From Escallonia rubra (taxonomy: Eukaryota; Streptophyta; Magnoliopsida; Escalloniales; Escalloniaceae): a stretch of DNA of 64,000 nt. Location: NCBI GenBank assembly GCA_033065855.1, contig JAVXUO010002243.1, positions 45,754-109,753 of the forward strand. The letters are read 5' to 3'. Positions 45,770 to 55,407 of the stretch are shown here, piece after piece (positions within the stretch are counted from its first letter, which is position 1; each line of letters opens with the position of its first letter). The notes under the pieces are model-generated. The model had not been told where the DNA came from, did no database searches, and saw only the letters and a program-made list of their open reading frames with translations. Both the position numbers and the translations under genes were made by a program.

Positions 45770-47822
45770 CTTACGAGTATGGGTTATCAGAATAAGGGTT
45801 TGGTCGAAAGTCCTTACCCAGCGTTCAGATAGAATCCCTTACCTGGATCCGCAGCCAAATTATCTAACCGGAAGTCCTTAATTTTAACCTAGGTGAGATG
45901 ATCAAATCATCAGATAATAGTCTGCAGAACAATATTATAACTTAATACAGACTCACACATGATCCTAAAATGAACCTCCCTCACTGCGTATGTAAAATTA
46001 CCAAAATTCCCCTAAGCACAAAATTACCAAAATGCCCTTCTCGGACTTAAATCACCCAAACGGCCTTCACGTAAGTAAAATCACCCAAATAACCCAATTG
46101 TATGTCAATTTACACAAAAATACATTTCTTAGGTCAAATTACCAAAATACCCCTTCGGGGTGACAAATTATCAAAATACCCCCCGTTACACTTAAATCAT
46201 CAAAATGATCTTTATGTAAGCCAAATCACTAAAATATCCTTACCATATGTAAATTTACTTCAAAATACCTCTTATAGGTAAAATTACCAAAATGCCCCTT
46301 CGGGGTGGTAAATTACCAAAACACCCCTAGGGGTTTTCGGCATCGAAAAAATCCCAAAATATCTTCAAACGCTATTTTAAGCATCCTTATATCATTTCTG
46401 TACTAAAAAGTATTTTTTAAAAAAATTGCCCGAAAATCCCGAACCAGTGTCCGGACCGAGCACTAAAAGGTCGGTTTCGCGAAAAATACCTATCGGCCTC
46501 AGAATGGCCCGAAATTTTAGAACAGGTAACATTTCAGTAAAATAAGGTTTCCTTAATATTTTTTGATTAAAAGAACTTAATTTTCTATGTCAAATAATTC
46601 GATAATTCTTATCAACCGATACCTAGTTTAGCGTCTTTCACGGGCACCAAAACTTCTGAAAACATTCCAGGTCGTAGGTCTTGTAAAAATAATAGGGGTT
46701 ACAGTTTGTCACTTTGTCCAAATAAATTTTTAAACATGTTCTAAAAATTAGTAAAGAAACTGCTGGAATAAATAATATTTAGCGACACTTTTGAGTTCAA
46801 AAAAATATTAAACCCAGCTGCAATCACTGTTCACCGTCCCTGTCCTTCGGCAGCCCTGTTAAAACACTTACAAACCCATTTCCATGACAAACCCACTCCA
46901 CTACAACCTAAACAAACACTAAAACACCTTCGCATACCTAAAATACACACATATATACTCCTCACATACACAATTACACCCAACACACCCCCATAATCCC
47001 AAACCCAAACCTTACACACACTGAAACACCCTCAGGTTCACACACGACACACCCACTTCACACTTCACAGTGCAAAAACACACACACATACTAAAAACAC
47101 ACACTAAAATCAAAAGAGGAAGGTTACCTTCAATAGTTTCTCTCCAAAACTTTCTTTTCCTTCTTTCCCCTTCCCTTGCTTTCCTTCTCTTCTCCGTCTT
47201 CTATTTCTTCTCTATTTCTGGTTCCTCTTCTCTGTTTCTTCCTTTCTTTGTTTGCTTTCCGAAATTTTTTTTTCTTTATTCTCTTCATTCTTTTATTTTC
47301 TTTAATTCCGTTAAGAATCCTTATCTACTTTGCATTAGTCATCATACCAAATAGTAAGAGGTGGCACTCCTAAAATGATTTCCTCTGGACATTTGACACC
47401 TCATGCCAATTTTCCAAAAATTGCAAATCAAACCCCAAAAATCTCCATAATTACAAAATAACCCCAAACTTTTTATAATTGCAATTAATCCCCAAAGTTA
47501 GTCTAATCATGATTAATTTGATTAAACATCACTAAAATATACACTACCACTCATTTTATTATTTTTCATCACTAAAAAAATTAATTTACAACTATGCCCC
47601 TAAAGTTTTTCCAAAATTACGAAAAATGCCCCCAAAATTTTTATAAATTATAATTTTGCCCCAAAATTATTTTAAGCTCCCACACTGTACTAGTACCCGA
47701 GCATTGCTCAAAATTAGCGACCGTTTATTTATTTATTTTTTTACGGGTCACGAATGACTATTTAAAACAGCTCCCGAAGTTCGGGATATTACAACCGGCC
47801 CATTGACATCTCTAGCTAGCTT

Positions 47823-48299
47823 AAGGGCAATGTTGGGTGATACAATACATGGGTCTCAACTAAGGGTTGTAGGTATGGCTCGGTGTGTGCATGCGTATGT
47901 ATGCATGGATAAGGGGCATGGGACGCTGATGATGGATTGTGCATGCGTGCGTGCGTGCGTGTGATGGGCAATGTGCGTTTGCAAGGATCCCCGGTGGTGG
48001 TCATCCATGGGTGGGTGAATTACTTGCTCGTGTGTGTCATAGGCAGTGTGTGGGCATTGTTGGTGGTGGTTACTGAGGGTGAGGGGTAGGGGTGTTTTTG
48101 CATGTGCGTGTGTTGCCGATGATGGTCGTTGGTGTGTGCGCATGTCTGTGTGTGTGATAAGCAGTGTGTGTTATAGGCAGTGTGTGTATGTTTGTGCGCA
48201 TCGCTAGTGGGGTATTCCCTCGCTGGTGTCTGGGTGTGCTTTCGGGTGTAAATATGATGGGCAATATGGGTGTGCCTCGCCACTCGCCAGTGTGTGTGC
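47823..48299. repeat. GT-rich low-complexity DNA
   Basis: The stretch is dominated by GTGTGTG/GCATGCGT/GGGCAATGTG-like short repeats, with GTGTGTGATAAGCAGTGTGTG near 48145-48185. Open frames on the minus strand are His/Thr-rich by-products of the repeat. Confidence 0.6.
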
Positions 48300-49090
48300 A
48301 TAATAGGCTATCCCTCTGGATGTACTCCCAAGCACGCAACTGAGGCCACACTTTATCGGTTCCATCCCTATGCGTTGGTGCACCGGGAGCAAGGTGTTCA
48401 TCAGACCACACCTGAGACACGGGCAACTTATATTGATATCGTCGATTCAACAAAAAAAAAAACAATAACGAAGACATGATTTATATGATATACCTACAAT
48501 AGCGAGAGACATGCACATATGGCTTTGGCGTCGGGCCTCGTTACCTTGTGCAATGCTCGGTACAGATACGAAAGAACCGCTGCACCCCAGGCATAATCCC
48601 CAACATCCGACAGGTTACCCAACAACGGTAAATATTTCACGTTGGCCGTGTTCTTCGACGTTGTTGGGAATAAAATTGCCCCCATCACCCACCAGAGGAA
48701 GGCTTTTGTGTAAAGCACAAGCTCGCGGCCCGTATAGTTTTCTGGCAAAACCCCGTAGGTATCTACCAACCACTTCAACTTTATACCACCACTGCTAAAT
48801 TGATCTTGGGGTATCGAAGTGAAGAAGTCCCTAGCGGTTCTCTTATTCGTTGCTTCTGATGGAGGAGCAATTACCGGCCGCCCCGTCACCGGTAACCCTA
48901 AGATGAACCCTACATCTTCTAGGGTAATTTTCATCTCTCCGAGCGAGAAGTGAAACGTATTCGTTTCACTTCTCCACCTCTCAATAAGGGCACCTATCAA
49001 GGCCTGGTCAAGCTGTTGAAATATCTGTCCATGCGTGAAAATCCCAAACCCAATTCCACGCAGTATCCTCTTCTGGGCGGTGTTCAGTTT
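48300..49090 (-). pseudogene. Plant mobile domain (aminotransferase-like) protein, damaged
   Basis: The upstream exon (about 49090 to 48494) carries plant mobile domain hallmarks: IGALIERWRSETNTFHFSLG, ITLEDVGFILGLPVTGRPV, then LVLYTKAFLWWVMGAILFP and GDYAWGAAVLSYLYRAL. The domain is found in MAIN-like plant genes and often in transposons. The last codon before the probable donor GTATATC is TAG (48494-48496) where CAG would be expected. A downstream exon from about 48424 (VWSDEHLAPGAP) continues the domain after an acceptor GTCTCAG. The 5' end is unclear because a stop lies just beyond 49090, so an earlier exon or truncation is possible. No mobile element termini were found around it, so whether it belongs to a transposon is open. 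Confidence 0.7.
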
Positions 49091-49715
49091 CCATTATGTG
49101 AACTCGCGAGATACTTCTACGGTGGTGAGAAGTTCTCTTTCCTACGAATTAACACTTATAATTTAAGCAAAACAAACGATATACAATTGTTCGTAAGAAT
49201 AAGAAAGCTGATAAATAATGTATCTTACTCCACCATCCCATATGAGCTTACTGATATGGTTGGCTTGGTCGTATAACACGGATGGATCTTCGCATCCAGG
49301 GTTAAATTCCATTTTTTGCAACTGAAATTATGAAAAAACCTTCTCAGTTTGGATTTTACAGTTTGGATTTTGATAATCGCTCGCAAAAATACGACGCAAG
49401 CACATGCATAATACATACAATGTTAGCATATACACTCATATGTATAATAGGTATATATACATATAAGGAATCGAATTTTACAAACGCTAGCACATGAAAA
49501 AATACATACATATATAAAACGCAATATTCATCACAACTATCAATTACAAACAAAAAAAGTATGGATTTTGTGAACTTACGTGATCTATTAGGGTATTAAA
49601 GGTGTTCTTAAGAAGGAATTGTGCAGATCTGCTTGCCAACGCTGCTGGGGAAATTTGTGAGTATAAACAATGGAGAAGAGTGTCGTAGTTACTATTTTCC
49701 GAATATCAAGTACAC
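49091..49715. other. Non-coding interval upstream of the plant mobile domain exon
   Basis: This is AT-rich DNA with no recognised gene. It may hold the promoter or a first intron of the plant mobile domain gene. Confidence 0.5.
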
Positions 49716-49967
49716 GTCCGCTACACTGTATCGCAGACGATTATGTCCGCCACATTGTATAGCGGACGCTGTATACCTGTCAGGGACGTGGCGGGCGACG
49801 GGACAGGACCTGACAGGTGTCAGCCTAGGGGACGTCCGCGACACTGTATATCGGATGCCTTTTTGTTGTCCAGTGTCAGGACTTCAATGTCGTCTGGGAT
49901 ACAGTATAGCGAACGGTGCGGAGGGCAAAAAGGTAAAAAAGGCCATCCGCTATACAGTATAGCGGAC
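49716..49967. repeat. Cluster of five 23-bp near-palindromes
   Basis: Related 23-mers lie at 49716-49738, 49745-49767, 49834-49856, 49892-49914 and 49945-49967, approximate consensus GTCCGCTAYACWGTATAGCG followed by GAC. Each is close to self-complementary. Between the second and third, ACCTGTCAGG (from 49777) is also followed by its complement CCTGACAGGT (from 49809). Confidence 0.85.
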
Positions 49968-49988
49968 AACTGACAGTATTCGAAAAAG

Positions 49989-50035
49989 ACGCGATCTGGG
50001 CCGTCCATCTTTCAGGATGGACGGCCAGATCGCGT
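49989..50035. repeat. Long hairpin, 20-bp arms with one bulged base
   Basis: Arm 49989-50009 (ACGCGATCTGGGCCGTCCATC without one G) pairs with 50016-50035 around a 6-nt loop. It follows the palindrome cluster directly and may mark the end of a transposon. Confidence 0.85.
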
Positions 50036-50099
50036 TTGCAAGATCTCCTATTTTGCTAACGCTCTCAACGGATCAACTCCCATATATATATAACGTACG

Positions 50100-50560
50100 T
50101 GATGGGTGTGCATGTGTGTGTGTGAGAGAGAGAGAGAGAAGAAGAGAAAGAGAAAGGAGAAGAAAAAAAAGAAAAGAGAGAGAAAGAAAGTGGGTGATGG
50201 GTTTGCATGTGTGTGTGTGAGAGAGAGAGAGAAAAGAAGGGAAAGAGAAAGAGAAAGAGAAAGGAGAAGAAAAGGAAGAAAAAAATAGAGAGAGTGGGTG
50301 ATGGGTCTACATGTGTGTGAGATAGAGAGAGAGGGGGAGAAAGAAAGAAAGAAAAAGGAGAGAGACGAGAAGAAGAAGGAAAAAAAGAGAGAGAAAAAGT
50401 GGGTGATGGGTCTATATGTGAGAAAGAAAGAAAAAGAAGAAGAAGAAGAGAGAGAGAGAGAGAGAAGAAGAAGAAAGAGGAAGAGAAAGTAGGTGATGTG
50501 TGTGAGAGAGAGAGAAGAAAAGAGAAAGAAAAAGAAGAAGAGAGAGAAAGGAGAAAAAAT
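50100..50560. repeat. GA-rich minisatellite
   Basis: Five imperfect units start with GTGGGTGATGGGTxTxCATGTG or a close variant (about 50098, 50190, 50293, 50399 and 50488), followed by GTGTGTGAGAGAGAGA and purine-only AAAGAAGAGA runs. Unit length is about 90-105 bp. Lys/Glu/Arg-rich frames here are artefacts of the repeat. Confidence 0.8.
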
Positions 50561-51014
50561 TAATTTGTATTGGAATTATTAAAAAGTACATTGGAAATGT
50601 AAAAAAGAACAGCTCACGTGGCCATAGGGACAACTTTATGTCATTTTTTAAACAATGACAGTCATATCCCTCTTACTTTCTAACATCATCCGTCGTCCGT
50701 CGGTCGAGGTACTGATTTGGTATGCTCTTTCAAAGTTGTGTACTTCTTTGGCGCACCTTCGAACTTGGGTACTAAAGCTGTACAAAATGTAAAATTTAGG
50801 ATACAGTTTTTGAATTTGCCCTTTAGTTTTTTTTTTTTTTTTTTGAACTTCAACAACGGAAATGCAGTATATTGAATAAAATAAATTTTAGCAACTTGCG
50901 TCGTAGTAAGAGTCCACAAACCCGCTCATATAACTACAATGAATAGTGGCTAAGATTCTTCCTATCGATCATATATGTGGTTTCATCGGTCATGTAGATA
51001 ATAGTGGCTATAAA

Positions 51015-52262
51015 GTTGCAACATTGTGTTAATACACTTAACATTTCAGACAAAGTACTTTAACATCAAGGTTAAATCAGATGACTCCATATTGAAAAAC
51101 ACTGCATACTCCATAATTTTATTTTATGCCCCCATGTTTATCTTGACATTGGTCGATCACCCTTTGACCTAATGATTGGGATATAAACTTTAAAATTTTC
51201 TTTTGCCATTTACAGAATTTTTAACATCCATTGACAAGGACAAACTTTACCTTCCAAAGAAACAATTAAAACCATTAGTATGTAACAAATGAAAGAGTCG
51301 CTTAGAGAAAACATTGAGAAAGTACTTGAGATGAAAGTTGCACCTGAAGCACATTCTTTGGTATGCTGCATTACATTCTCCGATGGATGCCACTTATATG
51401 TGTGTGGGATTGAGCCACCTCTATGGAACTTAGGTGTATGTCGCTAGCACAAGAGAATATCTAGGCATGACGCATGGCCATTTAGCGTCAACCAGCGAAA
51501 ACAACTCTGATTAGAGATGTTAGGGACGCGGTGAGTATAAGTCGACATTATTGATTTCAGGTCTGGGGATTAGCATAAAGCGAAGACAAAAACAAAAGGT
51601 GACCTTGTCATGATTTCACAAGCCGTAGTTAGAGACCAAATGCCACATTTCCTGGGTCACATATGTAGTTCCCCTTTGCAAATCCTTAGGGAAATTTATT
51701 CTCTTGTTCATAAGGGAACCGATTAGAAGAGTATTCGCTTTATCACATATTTCAGTAAGTTCTTACTCATTTATTGTTAAAAGTGTGACATCTCACTGAT
51801 ATATTAATTTCCATCTCCTCTTTCTTTGTTCGGTATGTATTTTGAAACACGTGGAACACTTTTTTTTTTTTTTTAATGAACTTAAAAAACATATACCAAC
51901 GAAAAGCGAACTACAGACAGAACAGTCAGTACAACGAAGAGAGTTACCTGTCAAAGTAACTTAAAGACACATTATACAAGAAGCTCGTCTAAAAGAAAAC
52001 GGAAGCCACACATCTTGACTCCTTCTTCCTTTTCCCGGCCACCTTTGGCGGTGGAAAGTCCACTTTGGCTGCTGCCTTTTTCTCCTTTCCTTGGCTCCAC
52101 TAAGGCCAGACTTTGACTCCACTAAAGCCAAACGTTAACACACACCAACACTCATTACTTCAAAATTCACTTCAAAATTCTGTTATAAACTCTGATGTTT
52201 TTAGTGTATATATATCAAATAAAGATAGTACGAAAGGTTGTCCTGGAGGTTATATGTCGTAA
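51015..52262 (+). repeat. Duplicated RLP 5' flank without an RLP (block B copy 3)
   Basis: This matches 13430-14449 and 1867-2880, including TTAGAGATGTTAGGGACG and the TTTGACTCCACTAAAGCCAA stretch. It ends at about 52262 just inside the leader region, where the upstream ORF start codon is lost (TACG instead of TATG). No RLP follows, so it is a solitary copy of the flank. Confidence 0.8.
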
Positions 52263-52687
52263 AGTCCATTGTTGGTACAAAGCCCATATAACTCTGTTTA
52301 TACCAAGAAAAGCTAAAACATATCTTCCTAGGTGAGACTAATATAGCTGAAGGCACAAAAGATATTACGTTATCAATCAATTAGAAATCGACCTAAAGTA
52401 CAATTCTCACTTGGCGCTGGTTCGCCCTATCGCAAGTGAGGGCAAGTTGCTGACTTCCAATATCACACTATTAAATCAAATATAACAGTGGTTAAGCGAT
52501 GCATGACAAGTTCTTAGCATAGGAAAAAGACATATGGCACCTTCACATAGGGCCCCAAAATTTTCATTATGTTAGGTGTCCACCAGGAGGTGTAAAAAGC
52601 GTAGGTGAATGAAAATATAGTAAAAAAGGCAAGACAAGGTCCTCTTTTGGCCCAACAAGTGTCAAGGCTGGTTCACTCAAAAGGGTA
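52263..52687. other. Non-coding interval between duplicated blocks
   Basis: No gene, repeat match or mobile element end is recognised here. Confidence 0.5.
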
Positions 52688-55407
52688 GGAAATGAGGCAC
52701 GCATGTAGCCGTGTGAACTTTATATTTTATCTTCTTGAACGGTTGGCGTAAACAAAGCCACAGTAAGCATGCCTAAAAACAAATGGCAGCTCCAGATTGG
52801 ATTGAACAAAGGTCAAATAATTACAGCTTGACTATAAAGACCATCGATGTCGTCTAAATTAATCCTATTCAGGACCAAGCACAAACTATCACATAGTTTA
52901 CGTTATTACACCTTCGTTTGCCTTAAGTTAACAGGTTTATATTAGGTTACGGTAGAAAATCAGACCAACTGTTTGTCTCATCTAGAAAGTCCTCAAAGCG
53001 TATTCAATCTGAATCAAGTGCTCTATACATTCAAAGTGTAATCACTCGACTGTTACGCTCAACTGCATACATTATGAAGGTAAATCTTCTTTATTCATTG
53101 TATTATTTATGCGTGGCCTAATTAGTTGTAAAACTAAGTTTGATGTAACTTAAAATAGCATTGGAAAGCCCTCAAGCACTAAGGAAAAAGAATTATGAGG
53201 CTATTCTAAAATCATCATTGATCGTATCAAGCATTTTGTCCCTAAACACTAGACCATTTATAATTTGGGAGTCGTGTTTCATATGTGGTCCATCAAGACT
53301 TGCCATGTCCTTGTTTCACACGCGGTCCGTTAAAACTTTCCATGTCCGTGTTTCTCATACGTGGTCCCGTCAAGGCTTGTCATGTCCATGCACCACACAA
53401 CCTCGCACATCTCTTTCATGGGACCACACTGTAATGCGTGTCCTGACCGTTTCAAGGCAAGTAACCACTTTTTATGAAGAAAACAAGAAGTTAACTAATG
53501 AAAAACCAGTTTTTCTTTTTCTCTCTCAACTTATTATTTATCCAGCCCCACAATCAATTACTTGTGTTTGTGCCTAATGAACTTGAAATGAAGTACAAAA
53601 TAGACGGGTAACTAAAATGAATATAATTGGTAAACTTATGTTTCACCACCATCACGATTTTCACATGAAAATCAAATACAGACAAGTATTTGGAGATTGA
53701 AAATCTTGCAATCCTTTTAGAGATTGAAAGGTTAATAAGAACGGTACAGAACATATAATAATACTATTGACATCAAAGAAAAACTCTCCTGATAAAAATA
53801 CAGGCATTAACCAAATCACATCAGATATAGTCAAAATAAGCTATCACTTAATGGGATCATAATGATGGCGTAAAGAAAGGGAGCAGGAACTTATTTTGCC
53901 GGTAGTAGAAAAGACTTAAATGGTAGACAAATAGCCAGCCTCCTTTGCATAGCTCCAGAAGGGTTCTGTCATTTTTGTTTAAGACTCAGAATTGCCCAAA
54001 TATATGTATCAACATTATACCTAGGGTTGATATGGTAGGGCTTCCTCATTATACCTAGGGTTGATATTAGTACGTAACAAATTAAAGAGTCGATTAGAGA
54101 ACCCATCGAGAAAGTACTTGAGATGAAAGTTGCACCTGCAGCACATTCTTTGGTATGCTGCAGTACATTCTCTAATGGATGCCACTTATATGTGTGTGGG
54201 ATTGAGCCGCATCTATGGAACTTAGGTATGTTGCTAGCACAAGAGAATATCCAGGCACGACGCATGGCCATTTAGCGTCAACTAGCGAAAACAACTCTGA
54301 TTAGAGATGTTAAGGACGGGGTGAGTATAAGTCGGCATTATTGATTTCAAGTATATATGAGGATCCGCATGAAGCGAAAGCAAAAGCAAAAGATGACCCT
54401 GTCACGATTTCACAAGCCGTAGTTAGAGACCAAATGCCACCTTTCCTGGGTCACGTATGTAGTTTCCCTTTGCAAATCCTTTGGGAATTTTATTCTCTTG
54501 TTCATCAGGAGAATTGATTAAAAGAGTATTCACTTTATCACATATTTCAATAAGTTCTTACTCATTTATCCTTAAAAAGGTTAAATCTGTGTGACACATC
54601 GCTGATATATTAATTTCCGTCTCCCCTTTCTTTTTTGAGTATATGTTTTGAAACACGTGGAACACTGTTATATGTTTTGAAACACGTGGGGCTGGATTTA
54701 CCTCTCGTTTTGGACTCTTTTTTCTATTTTTAGAGTGAACTTAAGAGATATATACTAACGAAAAGCGAACTGCAGACAAAACATAGAGTATCAGTCAGTA
54801 CAACGAAGAGAGCTACCGGTCAAAGTAACTTAAAGACACATTATACAAGAAGCTCATCTAAAAGAAGACGGAAGCCACACGTCTTGACTCCTTAAAGAGG
54901 AGTCAAGACGTGTGGCTTCCTTTTCCCGGCCACCTTGGGCGGTGGAAAGTCCACTTTGGCTGCGAACTTTTTCTCCTTTCCTTGGCTCCACTAAGGCCAG
55001 ACGTTGACTCCACTAAAGTTAAACGTTGACTCCAAGTTCTGTCCTCCATCTTTCTATATATGTGTCTCAGGTGACACACACCAACACTCATTACTTCAAA
55101 ATTCTGAAATAAACTCTGATGTTTTTTTTTAGTGTATGTATATCAAATAGAGATAGTATGAGAGGTTATCCTAGAGGTGATTACATGTCGTAGAATCCAT
55201 TGCATAGAGTAACCATTTTATGAAGGCGCGAATCAATCTTTTAAGACAAAGTCTCGACTTCATTCTATAATTTGATGATATTATTTTACTTATTTTATAA
55301 CATGTTAATATTCAAAGTATATCATAATATTTATTGTTACGTGTAAAAGGATTTATATGAAACGGAAAGTACTTGAAATCAAAGTTGCTCTCTAGCTAGT
55401 TTTAGTA
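52688..55407 (+). repeat. Duplicated flanks, blocks A (copy 3) and B (copy 4)
   Basis: Positions 52688-54055 match 9660-10720 and 12563-13335. After a junction near 54060 the sequence matches 13690-14449 and 1867-3110 and leads directly into RLP copy 3. It has a TATA-like TCTATATATGTG (about 55053-55064) and an upstream ORF at 55158-55193 (MRGYPRGDYMS). Confidence 0.8.
54870..54920. repeat. Perfect inverted repeat, 23-bp arms with 5-nt loop
   Basis: Arm 54870-54892 (GGAAGCCACACGTCTTGACT plus three bases) is exactly complementary to 54898-54920 around TAAAG. It lies about 490 bp upstream of the RLP copy 3 start. At the same site copy 1 has a 15-bp-arm hairpin and the 51-kb block has none. Confidence 0.95.

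Larger units (their letters stand above)
43241..47793 (+). mobile_element. Probable solo LTR (Gypsy-type ends), with a nested element
   Basis: It starts TGTAACGCCCC and ends GGGATATTACA, with near-matching flanks GCCGG and ACCGG. No gag or pol frame is present. About 45990-46330 is a degenerate tandem of AAATTACCAAAATGCCCCTTC-like units. Subtracting the nested hAT-like element leaves about 3.3 kb, long but within the range of some Gypsy LTRs. A short pyrimidine-rich tract lies at 47150-47290. Confidence 0.55.
42240..47814. mobile_element. hAT-like element with 8-bp target-site duplication, split by an LTR
   Basis: The left end GAGAGGTGTCAA and right end (complement TAGAGATGTCAA) are inverted repeats, and GCTAGCTT lies at 42232-42239 and 47815-47822. 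The flanking halves are rich in GGCCCGGCCC/AGGGCTTAGGG sequence. Without the nested LTR (43241-47793) the element is about 1.0 kb and has no transposase. Confidence 0.7.

Noticed and set aside
47816-48301. His/Thr-rich frames on the minus strand
   Set aside because: They come from GT-rich low-complexity DNA.
50017-50492. Lys/Glu/Arg-rich frames resembling coiled coils
   Set aside because: They are translations of the GA-rich minisatellite and shift frame between repeat units.
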